DNA from: Pedobacter nanyangensis | GTDB taxonomy: Bacteria > Bacteroidota > Bacteroidia > Sphingobacteriales > Sphingobacteriaceae | Direction: 5' to 3' | DNA length: 64,000 nucleotides | NCBI RefSeq assembly: GCF_003313505.1 | Contig: NZ_QMHO01000011.1 | Coordinates: 1-64,000 of the forward strand | Shown: positions 15,752 to 24,380 of the stretch, in pieces | Layout: each line of letters starts with the position of its first letter | Position numbering within the stretch: the first letter of the stretch is position 1 | Notes under the pieces: model-generated | The model's input: the letters and a program-made list of their open reading frames with translations, nothing else | What the model was told of the DNA's origin: nothing | The model's database searches: none | Made by a program: the position numbers and the translations under genes

Positions 15752-17851
15752 ATGAAACAAGAAAATAATTCAAACGATAAGCCCAACAAACCTGTAAAGC
15801 GAATGCCTAACATCCCTAAACGCCCTCAAAAAACTCCAAAATTTAATATATTTTGGGTGTATGCGGCTATTATTATCGGCCTTTTGGCTATTCAGTTTTT
15901 GTTTAGCTCAGACAATGCGCAACAAATTTCTTATAAAACTTTTGAGCAAGAAATGCTCATCCCCGGAGATGTACAGAAGATCGTTACTTATAAATCTGAC
16001 GACATTGTAAAGGCAGAAGTTTACATCAAGGACAGCAAAAAAGAAGACCCCAAATATAAAAAATACAAAAACAGAAGTGGTTTTGGCCGTGATACCGGAC
16101 CTATGGTGACCTTCAATGCCCCTTCTCCCGAAATTTTAAGCAAGCAATTGGAGAAATCACAGGCAAATATCCCTGCCGAAAACCAAATCCCTGTAGAAAC
16201 CATCTCTAAATCTAGCGCATGGACAGGTATTTTCGTGCAAGTGATTTTACCATTACTACTGTTCGCTGGTCTTTGGATTTTCATGATGCGCCGCATGAGC
16301 GGTGGCGGTGGCGGCGGTGGCGGCCAAATTTTCAACATCGGCAAATCAAAAGCTACCCTATTTGACAAAGAGAGCCAAGTAAATATCACTTTTAACGATG
16401 TTGCGGGTTTAGAAGAAGCCAAAACGGAGGTGATGGAAATTGTAGATTTCCTTAAAAACCCTAAAAAATACACCAATTTAGGAGGTAAAATCCCTAAGGG
16501 CGCCTTGTTGGTAGGTTCGCCAGGAACGGGTAAAACCTTATTGGCCAAAGCCGTAGCTGGCGAAGCACAGGTCCCATTCTTCTCTTTATCAGGTTCTGAT
16601 TTTGTGGAAATGTTTGTGGGTGTTGGCGCTTCAAGGGTACGTGACTTATTTAAACAAGCCAAAGATAAAGCGCCTTGTATTATTTTCATTGATGAGATTG
16701 ATGCGATTGGACGTGCCCGTGGTAAAGGCAGTGTAATGGGCGGTAATGATGAGCGTGAAAACACCCTTAACCAATTATTAGTAGAAATGGATGGCTTTGG
16801 TACTGATTCAGGAATCATTATCCTGGCTGCAACCAACCGCCCTGATGTATTGGACTCGGCTTTAATGCGTCCTGGTCGTTTTGACAGACAAATTTCTATT
16901 GACAAACCTGACCTGGTGGGCCGCGAGCAAATTTTCAAGGTACATTTAAAACCTATTAAAACTGCTCCTGACGTAGAGGCCAAAAAATTATCGGCTCAAA
17001 CTCCAGGCTTTGCCGGTGCAGAAATTGCCAACGTATGTAACGAAGCGGCATTAATTGCTGCCCGCCGCAACAAAGAGATGGTAGACATGCAAGATTTCCA
17101 AGACGCGATTGACCGTGTGATTGGAGGTTTAGAGAAGAAAAACAAAATCATCTCTCCCGAAGAGAAAAAAATTGTGGCCTACCACGAAGCTGGCCACGCC
17201 ATTGCTGGTTGGTTCCTAGAGCATGCCAATCCATTGGTAAAGGTTTCTATCGTTCCCCGTGGTGTTGCGGCCTTAGGCTATGCGCAATACCTGCCAAAAG
17301 AGCAGTTTTTATACACCACCGAGCAATTGATGGACGATATGTGCATGACCATGGGTGGTAGAGTTGCAGAAGATATCATCTTCAACAAAATTTCAACGGG
17401 TGCACTTAGCGATTTGGAGCATATTACCCGCATTGCCTACGGCATGGTTAAAATCTATGGGATGAACAAAAATGTAGGTAATGTATCTTTCTACGATCCG
17501 CATAATGAATACAATTTTGATAAACCGTATTCGGATAGAACAGCAGAAATGATCGATATTGAAGTGCGTAACCTAACCAATGAAGTTTACGAACGCACCA
17601 AGCAATTGCTCATCGCCAATCAAGAAGGTTTAGAGAAATTAGCCCAAAAACTACTGGAAAAAGAAATCCTTTTCCAAACAGATTTAGAAGAGCTTTTGGG
17701 CAAACGTCCATTTGATACCCGTACCACTTATGACGAATTTGTAAATGGAGCCAAGGGGATTGAACCTAAACCTGAAGAAATTGTAGTGAACCATACGGAA
17801 CAAACCGATGAAAGCGCTACAACCATTAACCCCGCTGAAGAAAGCAAATAG
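15752..17851 (+). CDS. ftsH: ATP-dependent zinc metalloprotease FtsH
   Basis: Membrane-anchored AAA+ protease that degrades misfolded membrane proteins and selected regulators. Two membrane segments (about 33-51 and 157-178) flank a periplasmic region. A glycine-rich stretch (184-191) leads into the AAA domain with Walker A GSPGTGKT (255-262), Walker B IIFIDEID (310-317) and RPGRFDR (373-379). The protease domain carries the zinc motif HEAGH at 478-482. At 699 aa it is complete, with an acidic C-terminal tail. The N-terminal 30 residues are proline- and lysine-rich, as often seen in this phylum. Confidence 0.97.
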   Translation: MKQENNSNDKPNKPVKRMPNIPKRPQKTPKFNIFWVYAAIIIGLLAIQFLFSSDNAQQISYKTFEQEMLIPGDVQKIVTYKSDDIVKAEVYIKDSKKEDPKYKKYKNRSGFGRDTGPMVTFNAPSPEILSKQLEKSQANIPAENQIPVETISKSSAWTGIFVQVILPLLLFAGLWIFMMRRMSGGGGGGGGQIFNIGKSKATLFDKESQVNITFNDVAGLEEAKTEVMEIVDFLKNPKKYTNLGGKIPKGALLVGSPGTGKTLLAKAVAGEAQVPFFSLSGSDFVEMFVGVGASRVRDLFKQAKDKAPCIIFIDEIDAIGRARGKGSVMGGNDERENTLNQLLVEMDGFGTDSGIIILAATNRPDVLDSALMRPGRFDRQISIDKPDLVGREQIFKVHLKPIKTAPDVEAKKLSAQTPGFAGAEIANVCNEAALIAARRNKEMVDMQDFQDAIDRVIGGLEKKNKIISPEEKKIVAYHEAGHAIAGWFLEHANPLVKVSIVPRGVAALGYAQYLPKEQFLYTTEQLMDDMCMTMGGRVAEDIIFNKISTGALSDLEHITRIAYGMVKIYGMNKNVGNVSFYDPHNEYNFDKPYSDRTAEMIDIEVRNLTNEVYERTKQLLIANQEGLEKLAQKLLEKEILFQTDLEELLGKRPFDTRTTYDEFVNGAKGIEPKPEEIVVNHTEQTDESATTINPAEESK

Positions 17852-17867
17852 ATTTTAATTTTTAATC

Positions 17868-17906
17868 AAAAATAGGCAGGCTCTTATCACTAGCTTGCCT
17901 ATTTTT
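17868..17906 (+). terminator. Rho-independent terminator of ftsH
   Basis: AAAAATAGGCA (17868-17878) is complementary to TGCCTATTTTT (17896-17906), with partial extension of the stem inward and a T-run. A TTG start for the next gene would fall at 17905 inside this hairpin, which supports the later ATG at 17929. Confidence 0.85.
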
Positions 17907-17928
17907 GTTTTTAAAAGCCAGTACGCTG

Positions 17929-18573
17929 ATGAAAGACAATATTACCCCCAAGGAACTGATGCTTAAAAAGATTAGGAAGGCTTTGCTCGAAAAACGAGAT
18001 AATCCTTACCCTTATCTGGAAGAAACCCCGTTGTACCAACAAAATGAAGAGGAATTGGAAATTTTGTTTGCGGAGCAGTTGAGTGCCGTTGCGGGCAATT
18101 TTATTTTTTGTGAAAACGGCGTTGATTTTATAGAGAACATCCTTGGGCTTGCCGATCAATACAAATGGCGAAAAATTTATTGTTGGGAACCCGAACTACA
18201 AGCTTTATTGAGCACCTATGAATTTCCCTTTTACCAAACCGACAAGGATTTTCACCAGGCCGAAGTAGGCATTACCATGTGCGAAGCACTGATTGCCAGA
18301 AATGGCTCGGTAATGGTGAGCAATCAAAATGCTGCGGGCCGCAGGTTAAGCATTTTTCCTCATCACCATATTGTAATTGCCAGAACGGGTCAGCTGGTTT
18401 TAGATCTAAAAGATGCTTTCCAACTGCTGAAAACCAAATACGGGCATCAAATCCCCTCAATGATCAGTACCATTACAGGTCCCAGCCGAACGGCTGATAT
18501 TGAAAAAACATTGGTGTTAGGTGCGCATGGCCCCAAAGAGCTTTTTGTGTTTCTAATTGACGATTTCAGCTAA
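17929..18573 (+). CDS. LUD-domain protein (LutC/YkgG-like)
   Basis: A 214-aa protein of the LUD family, whose best-known members (LutC, LutB) take part in lactate oxidation. Typical features are the MCEALIARNGSVMVS segment, the ISTITGPSRTADIEKTL motif and the terminal GAHGPKELFVFLID. Unlike lutABC operons, no iron-sulfur partner is encoded beside it. The ATG at 17929 is chosen because the alternative TTG at 17905 lies in the ftsH terminator. The gene is a solitary LUD gene between ftsH and a KAS III, an arrangement that gives no clue to its substrate. Confidence 0.85.
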   Translation: MKDNITPKELMLKKIRKALLEKRDNPYPYLEETPLYQQNEEELEILFAEQLSAVAGNFIFCENGVDFIENILGLADQYKWRKIYCWEPELQALLSTYEFPFYQTDKDFHQAEVGITMCEALIARNGSVMVSNQNAAGRRLSIFPHHHIVIARTGQLVLDLKDAFQLLKTKYGHQIPSMISTITGPSRTADIEKTLVLGAHGPKELFVFLIDDFS

Positions 18574-18649
18574 ACAATTTTGTTTAATGGTTCAATAGTA
18601 TTAAATTTATACTAAATACCAAATTGGTTTAAAGTGTAAATTAATAACT

Positions 18650-19720
18650 ATGAGCAAAATTCGATCGGTGATTACCGGTACGGGCAGTTATATTCCTGAA
18701 AATGCTATCTCTGGCAAACATTTCCTAGAACATACCTTTTTTGATGGGGGTGCAAAGATTGACAAAGAGAACGAAGAAATTATCCAAAAATTCAGTGACA
18801 TCACCGAAATCAACGAACGACGTTATATCAATGATGATCAACTAAACCACGACATTGGCCTAATTGCTGCTCAACGAGCAATAGAAGATGCCAAAATCGA
18901 TAAAGAAAGCTTAGATTACATCATATTCTGTCACAACTTTGGTGACATCAAGCACGGCAGCAATCGGGTAGATATGCTTCCAGCCTTGGCCGCAAAAGTA
19001 AAACTTCAATTGGGCATTAGCAATCCGGACTGCGTGGCCTTTGATTTGATTTTTGGCTGTCCGGGCTGGGTTCAGGGAATGATACAAGCTGATTACCTCA
19101 TCCGTTCCGGAGATGCAAAACATGTATTGGTTATTGGCTCAGAAACGTTATCCAGAATTGTTGACCCGCACGACCGCGACAGCATGATATTTGCCGACGG
19201 TGCCGGCGCAACTATTTTGAGCGCAGCCACCAATGATGACTCCAAAGGTATTTTAGCCCACAAAGCGCAAACCCATGCCAGCCATGCCGATATGCTCATT
19301 ATGGGTGGCAGTAACAACCCTACCGACCAAAGTGGCAATGCCTATATTAAAATGAAAGGCCGTAAACTGTATGAATTTGCTGTAATTACCGTTCCCCAGT
19401 TGGTGAAACAGGCCATAGATAAGGCTGGTGTTGATGTAAAGCAAATTAAAATGGTATTCATTCACCAGGCCAATGGCAAAATGGACCATGCTATCATGAA
19501 ACGTTTATTTAAACTATATGGAGAAGACAACATCCCCGAAAAATTAGTTCCCATGACCATTTCTTGGTTGGGCAATAGTTCGGTAGCTACGGTACCCACT
19601 TTAATTGATCTGGTATTAAAAAATAAGATGGATGGCTATAAAATTAAGGAGGGCGATTATGCTGTATTTGCATCTGTAGGTGCAGGTATGCACATCAACG
19701 CCATCGTTTACAAATTTTAG
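18650..19720 (+). CDS. 3-oxoacyl-ACP synthase III family protein
   Basis: A thiolase-fold condensing enzyme of the KAS III type, 356 aa. The catalytic Cys137 lies in FGCPGW, the histidine in FIHQANGKMDH (His272) and the asparagine in WLGNSS (Asn309), giving the Cys-His-Asn triad. The family condenses an acyl-CoA with malonyl-ACP at the start of fatty acid synthesis. An insertion near 25-60 and the FGC rather than ACS context separate it from classical FabH, so it may be a FabH paralogue acting on a different acyl group. It stands alone, ending at a shared terminator with the convergent TPR gene. Confidence 0.87.
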   Translation: MSKIRSVITGTGSYIPENAISGKHFLEHTFFDGGAKIDKENEEIIQKFSDITEINERRYINDDQLNHDIGLIAAQRAIEDAKIDKESLDYIIFCHNFGDIKHGSNRVDMLPALAAKVKLQLGISNPDCVAFDLIFGCPGWVQGMIQADYLIRSGDAKHVLVIGSETLSRIVDPHDRDSMIFADGAGATILSAATNDDSKGILAHKAQTHASHADMLIMGGSNNPTDQSGNAYIKMKGRKLYEFAVITVPQLVKQAIDKAGVDVKQIKMVFIHQANGKMDHAIMKRLFKLYGEDNIPEKLVPMTISWLGNSSVATVPTLIDLVLKNKMDGYKIKEGDYAVFASVGAGMHINAIVYKF

Positions 19721-19735
19721 GGCAGTAAAAATAAG

Positions 19736-19770
19736 GAGCAAGGAGTAAGGGCTTTACCCAACCCTTGCTC
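19736..19770. terminator. Bidirectional terminator between KAS III and TPR genes
   Basis: GAGCAAGG (19736-19743) pairs with CCTTGCTC (19763-19770) and is followed by TTTT on the plus strand. It sits between convergent genes that end at 19720 and 19783. Confidence 0.7.
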
Positions 19771-19782
19771 TTTTATCTTTAC

Positions 19783-21270
19783 TTATTCCCCTATTCTCTT
19801 CAAGCCCTGTTTCGCTTCGTTTTCGATACTATTTTCGTATTCATGGCCTTTCATATCTATCGCTAAGCGGAAACAGGCCTTTGCCTTGGCGAGATTCTTT
19901 TTCCTTTCGTAGATATTCCCTGCAAGTACCGCAGATTTTGCGGCAAAGTAGTATTTCAAGCCTTTACCTAGGTTAATCGCATTTTGGTATTGAACGAGCG
20001 CAGCATCGTCTTTCCCTAAATCATCATTTACACGAGCTAGCCTATACGCAAATTCCGTTTTGTCCTTGTTGCTTTTAAAGTCATCTATTTTGCTGGAGCT
20101 TAATACTTCCATGGCCCTGCTCAAATACCCTCCATCATACAATAAACGGGCTTTTAGCAACACCAACTGCGGTCTGGGCGAGTTGGCTTCATTCAACGCC
20201 TGTTTGTCTTTCTCCGCATAAGTATTTCCTTTACCTTTTGCCTGGCCAATTAGGTTGTTAAAACCTGCAGTATCTTCTTTCAGCAAGGAAATCCAAGCCA
20301 TGTGCAAATAGCTATCCTTAATATAATTATCTCCCTGGTTGTGCTGCAAAAACTGGTTGAAATTTGAAGCTGCTCCAACATCCAATTTATTTAAACGCAC
20401 TACGCCCAACAGGTAATCCAAATAGGCAAAAGGCTGATAAAGGTTGCCTTTTGGTCTGCCCTCTAATATTTCGATGGCCTGCTCACTTTTACCATTTCGG
20501 GCGCATACGTAGGCCCGCATATAGCTTTTCAGCAGGCTGCTATCGGCAATACGGGCAGTATATTTCATGGTTTTGGCATAGGCCTGTGGGCTTTTAGCCA
20601 CGTCGGACAGTAAATAGGCGTAGTAAAAAATTACCTCTTCATAAAAAGGCTCATAAGTAGATTTCGGTAAGTTCTCTGCCAAACGGTCCAATTGGGCCAG
20701 TCCTGTTTGTACATCGCCCTTAATGCCAAAAGTAGACAGGGCCGACTTCATGAAACCGTCGGGCAATGCGCCAATTACTACGTTAATCAAACCCAAGCCT
20801 TTATCATTTAAATGAAACGCTGGGAATTTTTTCTGATTGTCCTTCAGCAAGCCATTAGCCTTGTTAATTTCACGTGAGGCTGCAAAATAGGCGCCGTATC
20901 GGCTTCTGATTAATGCCCATTGCAAATTGATCTCGGCCTGTGCATACAAATAATAAGGCGAGCTTTTATCGTCTTTACTAATTTGGTTTAAACGACTGTT
21001 TTTATTTGATTCCAGTTTCTCAAATTCCGCTTTGCTTTCGGTTGTGAGCAGATAAAAATAATCTACATAGTTTTCCAATAATGGGATAATAGAATTATTG
21101 GGCCTTACTTTCTTCTCTGCAGCAATTAATTGCTTAGCAGTGGTAAGTTTCAGTTCAAAAATATTCTGGTACGCTTTTACACAATTTGGATTAAAATCAA
21201 AATTGGCCGAAGCCAAAAATGGGGAAAAGCAAGCGGTTACAACAAAAATCAGGTGGCGAGTAAATTTCAA
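19783..21270 (-). CDS. Secreted tetratricopeptide-repeat protein
   Basis: A 495-aa protein with a signal peptide (1-22, ending FLASA) and mainly helical repeats. TPR-like units can be seen in the C-terminal third, for example around SRAMEVLSSSK, AALVQYQNAINLGKGLKYYF and AKACFRLAIDMKGHE. The N-terminal half is less regular but keeps the A/Y/A pattern of helical hairpins. It is presumably periplasmic and a protein-protein interaction scaffold. No enzymatic domain is visible and no neighbour suggests a partner. Confidence 0.8.
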   Translation of the reverse strand: MKFTRHLIFVVTACFSPFLASANFDFNPNCVKAYQNIFELKLTTAKQLIAAEKKVRPNNSIIPLLENYVDYFYLLTTESKAEFEKLESNKNSRLNQISKDDKSSPYYLYAQAEINLQWALIRSRYGAYFAASREINKANGLLKDNQKKFPAFHLNDKGLGLINVVIGALPDGFMKSALSTFGIKGDVQTGLAQLDRLAENLPKSTYEPFYEEVIFYYAYLLSDVAKSPQAYAKTMKYTARIADSSLLKSYMRAYVCARNGKSEQAIEILEGRPKGNLYQPFAYLDYLLGVVRLNKLDVGAASNFNQFLQHNQGDNYIKDSYLHMAWISLLKEDTAGFNNLIGQAKGKGNTYAEKDKQALNEANSPRPQLVLLKARLLYDGGYLSRAMEVLSSSKIDDFKSNKDKTEFAYRLARVNDDLGKDDAALVQYQNAINLGKGLKYYFAAKSAVLAGNIYERKKNLAKAKACFRLAIDMKGHEYENSIENEAKQGLKRIGE

Positions 21271-21461
21271 TGGCTTGTAATATATAGGTACAATTTAAAT
21301 AAAAATAAAGCTATATAACGCATCAAACGGTTCCTTGTTTTAAAAATACCAGCGTTATTTTAATCCAAAGCATTAACCTACTATTTTTCAATTATTTGAA
21401 AATAGAGATATAGGTTGTTGGAGTTATAAAATAATATCTCGAATTTTATAATACACTACTA

Positions 21462-21974
21462 ATGAACAATATGACAACCCTTAACAACACCAATCAAAAA
21501 GAAAATACAGTTACCCTAATTCATCGAATCAGGATTTCCAGCCAAATTATCTACTGTTTTACCATCTGCCTCGTATTAATCGCGATAGCATTGCTGCCCT
21601 TTCTACATGTAACGATGAGTGTTAAAAGTCAAGGTACGTTAAGGAGCAACTTGGAAAAAACCGAAATATTTGCACCCATAACAGGCCGGATCAAAAGCGT
21701 TTCGGCAGAAGATAATAAAAGAACCACAAAGGGAGCAATCCTCCTTACCTTTGATAAAATATCGCTGCAACAACAGGAAAATACCCTATTGAAACGTAAA
21801 AAAAATCTCATGCCCTGGTTAAGGGATGCGCAGCGAGCTTCCGAAATACGAGCGTTAGATTTGGACAAGCCCAACTTATCCTCAGCTTTATATCTCGCCA
21901 ATTGGCGACAATTTAGGGAAGAACGAAAAAGCGCACTATTTAAATATTTTTCCCAAACTATAATTTTTCTATAG
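21462..21974 (+). pseudogene. Truncated HlyD-type membrane-fusion protein of a peptide exporter
   Basis: Residues 20-50 hold one membrane segment (IIYCFTICLVLIAIALLPFL) and residues 55-105 the start of a biotinyl-lipoyl-like domain, including EIFAPITGRIKSVSAED and a following KGAILLTFD. The region after WRQFREERKSALFKY should continue into a long coiled coil and a second lipoyl half, but the frame ends at residue 170, well short of the 350-450 aa typical for bacteriocin HlyD proteins. No remaining C-terminal part is seen before the peptide gene at 22063. A deletion is likely. No ABC/C39 peptidase exporter is present in the window, so the locus seems to have lost its transporter. Confidence 0.7.
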
Positions 21975-22062
21975 CAACCGCTTTTAACTTTAGCTTGTTG
22001 CAACAAAAAGGCGCAAACCGAAAAGCCTTAAACAGAGTAGGTATAATTTTAAATTTCTAAAA

Positions 22063-22194
22063 ATGAAAACATTGAATTTAGAAAATCTTGGTGTTCAGGA
22101 GTTGGATGCCATGGAAATGAAAGAGGTTGATGGGGAAGTTGGGGGTGGCAAGGCGAGCTTCTTAAGTACGTTTTTGAAAAAAAATAGTGGATAA
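22063..22194 (+). CDS. Double-glycine-leader peptide precursor (bacteriocin-like)
   Basis: A 43-codon gene too short for routine ORF calling. The leader has the LNLENLGVQELDAMEMKEVDG pattern split by conserved hydrophobic spacing, followed by GEVGGG, which fits ComC/class II bacteriocin leaders common in Bacteroidota. The putative mature part, KASFLSTFLKKNSG, is very short. A run of eight A bases at 22177-22184 lies near the end; skipping one base there would open a further 28 codons to a TAA at 22268, giving a 68-aa product with a more usual core. Either form would be exported by a C39-type transporter in an intact locus. A second, damaged copy of the leader lies at 23043. Confidence 0.7.
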   Translation: MKTLNLENLGVQELDAMEMKEVDGEVGGGKASFLSTFLKKNSG

Positions 22195-22323
22195 ATGGAG
22201 TCATGTCCAAGGAACATCCAATGCTATAAGGAGAGCTTACATAGCACATGCAGAAGCAATGATAAAATAAGCCCCAAAATGATGCAGAAAGTTATGCACC
22301 ATAACACCCTACATCACTCAACT

Positions 22324-22812
22324 ATGAAGTTAATCACCTTGTTACATGAGAAAATAAAGAAGAAGAACTTTATTTCACAAGTTTTTATTTTCTTGATATT
22401 AAGCTATTTAGCCGTCTTTTTATTGGCACCTTTTTTACAAAGTGAGGACCCTACGTTCGGGCGAGATTTAAGCGTGCTAAAAGAAGACGGAAAAGAAAGA
22501 AATGTTTTCATTCTTTTTGCAGTTTTACTTTCGCCCATAATAGAAACATTTATTTTCCAATGGCTGGTGTATGAGCAGTTAACAGCGTTCTCCTTTTTTA
22601 GAAAAAGAATATATCTCATCGTTTTAATTTCAGGAGGTACATTTGGCTTAGTGCATGATTTTAGTGTTGAATACCAACTAGTCACCTTTGTTATAGGCTG
22701 CCATTTGTGCTTCATGTACCATTATTTTAAAACTTATAGCAAATGGCCTTTTCTCGCAGTTTTTATTGTTCACGCCATTAGAAATTTGATAAGTGTCGTC
22801 TTTTTAATATAA
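22324..22812 (+). CDS. CPBP-family (CAAX protease-like) membrane protein, probable immunity protein
   Basis: About 163 aa with several membrane segments. The layout follows the CPBP/Abi family: a first motif region SPIIETFIFQ, then FGLVHDF and finally VHAIRNLI near the C-terminus. The usual EExxxR of motif 1 is changed to ETxxxQ, so protease activity is doubtful. In bacteriocin loci such proteins often give self-immunity. A longer frame reaches back to 22195, but those 43 codons overlap the frame-shifted extension of the precursor gene and look non-coding; Met at 22324 (or 22279) fits better. It is the first copy of a cassette repeated at 23873-24572. Confidence 0.7.
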   Translation: MKLITLLHEKIKKKNFISQVFIFLILSYLAVFLLAPFLQSEDPTFGRDLSVLKEDGKERNVFILFAVLLSPIIETFIFQWLVYEQLTAFSFFRKRIYLIVLISGGTFGLVHDFSVEYQLVTFVIGCHLCFMYHYFKTYSKWPFLAVFIVHAIRNLISVVFLI

Positions 22813-22837
22813 ATTGTTAAACCATTAAACTACAATT

Positions 22838-22960
22838 ATGAAAACCAATTACTTTAAAATATTATTATTGGTGCTATTAGTTATTTTCATCATTAGCCTA
22901 GTACTAAATTGGAGCGATGTTGTGACAGGCTTTAAGGATGGTTTTAACGCAGGAAAATAA
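22838..22960 (+). CDS. 40-aa single-span membrane peptide
   Basis: A short gene missed by ORF length cut-offs. Residues 5-23 form one strongly hydrophobic helix (FKILLLVLLVIFIISLVL), followed by a short tail NWSDVVTGFKDGFNAGK. It starts 25 bp after the CPBP gene on the same strand and is followed by a hairpin block. I recall similar DxxxGFKDGF tails in small Bacteroidota peptide genes, but no function is known to me. It could be an accessory immunity or export peptide. Confidence 0.6.
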   Translation: MKTNYFKILLLVLLVIFIISLVLNWSDVVTGFKDGFNAGK

Positions 22961-22975
22961 TTTAATTCACCCTCA

Positions 22976-23049
22976 GGCAGGTATGATTACCAATCGGATA
23001 GCTCTTTTTTAACCTCTGGTTGGTGTTATCACCAACCACAAGAAAAATC
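22976..23049 (+). repeat. Peptide-locus repeat block, copy 1, with perfect hairpin
   Basis: This block of about 74 bp aligns with the one at 24500-24572: both run AGG..GGT.TGAT..(A/C)CAATC...TAnCTCTTT and end in CACAAGAAAAA. Copy 1 contains a perfect 9-bp hairpin, TGGTTGGTG (23017-23025) with CACCAACCA (23030-23038). In both places it follows a tiny membrane-peptide gene. It may be a terminator, an attenuator or a leader element of the next peptide gene. Confidence 0.6.
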
Positions 23050-23173
23050 TTGGTGTTCAGGAGTTGGATACCATGGAAATGAAACAAACTGTTAGAGGTA
23101 GTTGGTTCTGGAGAACTTTGTTGAAATAGGGATGGCAGTTGTTGCCGTTGTTGGAGCAATACTCGTTGCTTAA
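23043..23173 (+). pseudogene. Frameshifted second double-glycine-leader precursor
   Basis: Bases 23042-23084 repeat the leader-coding part of the precursor at 22081-22122 with one substitution and one extra A. The first frame gives KNLGVQELDTMEMKQT, then VRGSWFWRTLLK and a stop. In another frame the sequence continues as NFVEIGMAVVAVVGAILVA and stop at 23171, a typical hydrophobic bacteriocin core. The start codon and first residues of the leader are missing. The gene appears to be a relic needing at least one frameshift to read through. A terminator follows. Confidence 0.6.
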
Positions 23174-23190
23174 AAGGATTAATTTTTTAA

Positions 23191-23214
23191 AAGCACAATA
23201 TCAGTATTGTGCTT
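23191..23214 (+). terminator. Terminator after the second peptide relic
   Basis: AAGCACAATA (23191-23200) pairs perfectly with TATTGTGCTT (23205-23214) around TCAG. The T-run after the stem is short, but the stem is strong and lies 17 bases after the relic's stop. Confidence 0.65.
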
Positions 23215-23238
23215 CTTAACATTATTTAACTAAAACTT

Positions 23239-23829
23239 ATGAATTTTTCAAAAAAAACAGCATTGCTTATTTGTCTCAGTGTTACCCTAAATTGCTTCGC
23301 CCAAACCACCAGTAGCACTGAAAAAAACAGGTGGGGATTTTTGCTGAAAAGCAATGTCAACTTCTTTCAGACGAACAAATCGGCCGTAGATGCAAAATCA
23401 GATATAGGTTGGGGGCTAGGCAATTTCTATGCAATAAATTTCAGTAAATTAGTTGGTGTAGACATAGAGGCACATGTTAATGTAGAAAAACACACCTTAG
23501 CAGATAAGGCCAATAATTTTAGCCTAAAATTAAAAGATGTAAATATTGCCGCTCCCCTTAAGCTAAGGTTAAAATTATATGAAGAGCTATCCCTACTTAG
23601 TGGAATAGAGTATTTATATGTAGCAAGCAAGCAAAAGGAAGAACTCAAACTCCAAAAGAACAACATTTTAGCTTTGGCTGGCGCAGGCTATGCCATCAAG
23701 TTTAAGCATTTTACAGCTGTACCCGAACTATCTTATCGTTTAGGTTTAAACAATGCTTTAGAAAAAAGTCCCACACATGATTACGATTTGACAAGATCTG
23801 CTGTGACATTCGGAGTTAAAATAATGTAG
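23239..23829 (+). CDS. Outer-membrane beta-barrel-like secreted protein
   Basis: 196 aa with a signal peptide (1-21, ending NCFAQ). The mature part alternates hydrophobic and polar residues in strand-like segments, has many aromatic and glycine residues, and ends in SAVTFGVKIM, with a hydrophobic final strand typical of small outer-membrane barrels (PorT/OmpW-like shape). Family membership is inferred from pattern, not from a motif. It lies between the two peptide cassettes and could be part of the peptide locus or an unrelated insertion; nothing shows which. Confidence 0.6.
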   Translation: MNFSKKTALLICLSVTLNCFAQTTSSTEKNRWGFLLKSNVNFFQTNKSAVDAKSDIGWGLGNFYAINFSKLVGVDIEAHVNVEKHTLADKANNFSLKLKDVNIAAPLKLRLKLYEELSLLSGIEYLYVASKQKEELKLQKNNILALAGAGYAIKFKHFTAVPELSYRLGLNNALEKSPTHDYDLTRSAVTFGVKIM

Positions 23830-23872
23830 ACGGTAATAAGCAACCTGGAAATTGCAAAATCAAAACTATGCC

Positions 23873-24356
23873 ATGTTGATCGCATTAAATAACCACCTTC
23901 AAGCCATCCGCCTCTTTCTTTACTGCTTAGTGGCGATTATGTTAAATAGCACAATTATTTAGTGCATTAGAGTACTTCTGCACTTCAAATATACAACCCA
24001 ATCCTATCCTTGAAAAAGAATCCCTGGCATTCAGAATAATTATAGGGATTTTAATAGCTCCACTTTTAGAGGCCTATCTGTTCCAAAAATTACCTTTTTT
24101 AATTATGAGCAGGCTAAAAGTGAAAAGTATGTTAGTAAGAATTACCTTACCTTCATTGGCATTTGCAATAAGCCATAGTTTCTCTATATTTTACGTTGGC
24201 TTTGCCTTTGTTACGGGAATTATTTTAAACTACATGTACATTGCCTGTAAAGAAAACAACAAGGGCTATGCTTTTATCGCCGTGGCACTTATACATTCAA
24301 TTTATAATACGATTGCTTTAGCCCTTCCACTCCTCTTTGAGCATAAGTCCTCATAG
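23873..24356 (+). pseudogene. CPBP-family membrane protein, second copy, frameshifted
   Basis: The ATG at 23873 opens a 29-codon hydrophobic start that ends at TAG (23960). A second frame, open from 23946, continues with FSALEYF, then IAPLLEAYLFQKLPF, AISHSFSIF and ALIHSIYNTIAL to a stop at 24354-24356. The two parts together match the layout of the CPBP gene at 22324, including the same E..xxxQ variant of motif 1. One frameshift in the overlap 23946-23959 separates them. It could be a real lesion or a sequencing error. The small ATG-initiated frame at 24105 is only its C-terminal half. Confidence 0.65.
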
Positions 24357-24380
24357 GCTCGGGATATAAAGCATTCAACC

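Noticed and set aside
16021..16983. 320-codon open frame on the minus strand
   Set aside because: It is antisense to ftsH, whose conserved codons explain the open frame.
22195..22323. 43-codon N-terminal extension of the CPBP gene
   Set aside because: It overlaps the shifted-frame extension of the peptide precursor and does not resemble a membrane protein start; Met at 22324 (or 22279) is more credible.
24105..24356. Independent 83-aa membrane protein
   Set aside because: The same frame is open back to 23946 with matching CPBP sequence, so it is the C-terminal half of a frameshifted gene rather than a small gene of its own.
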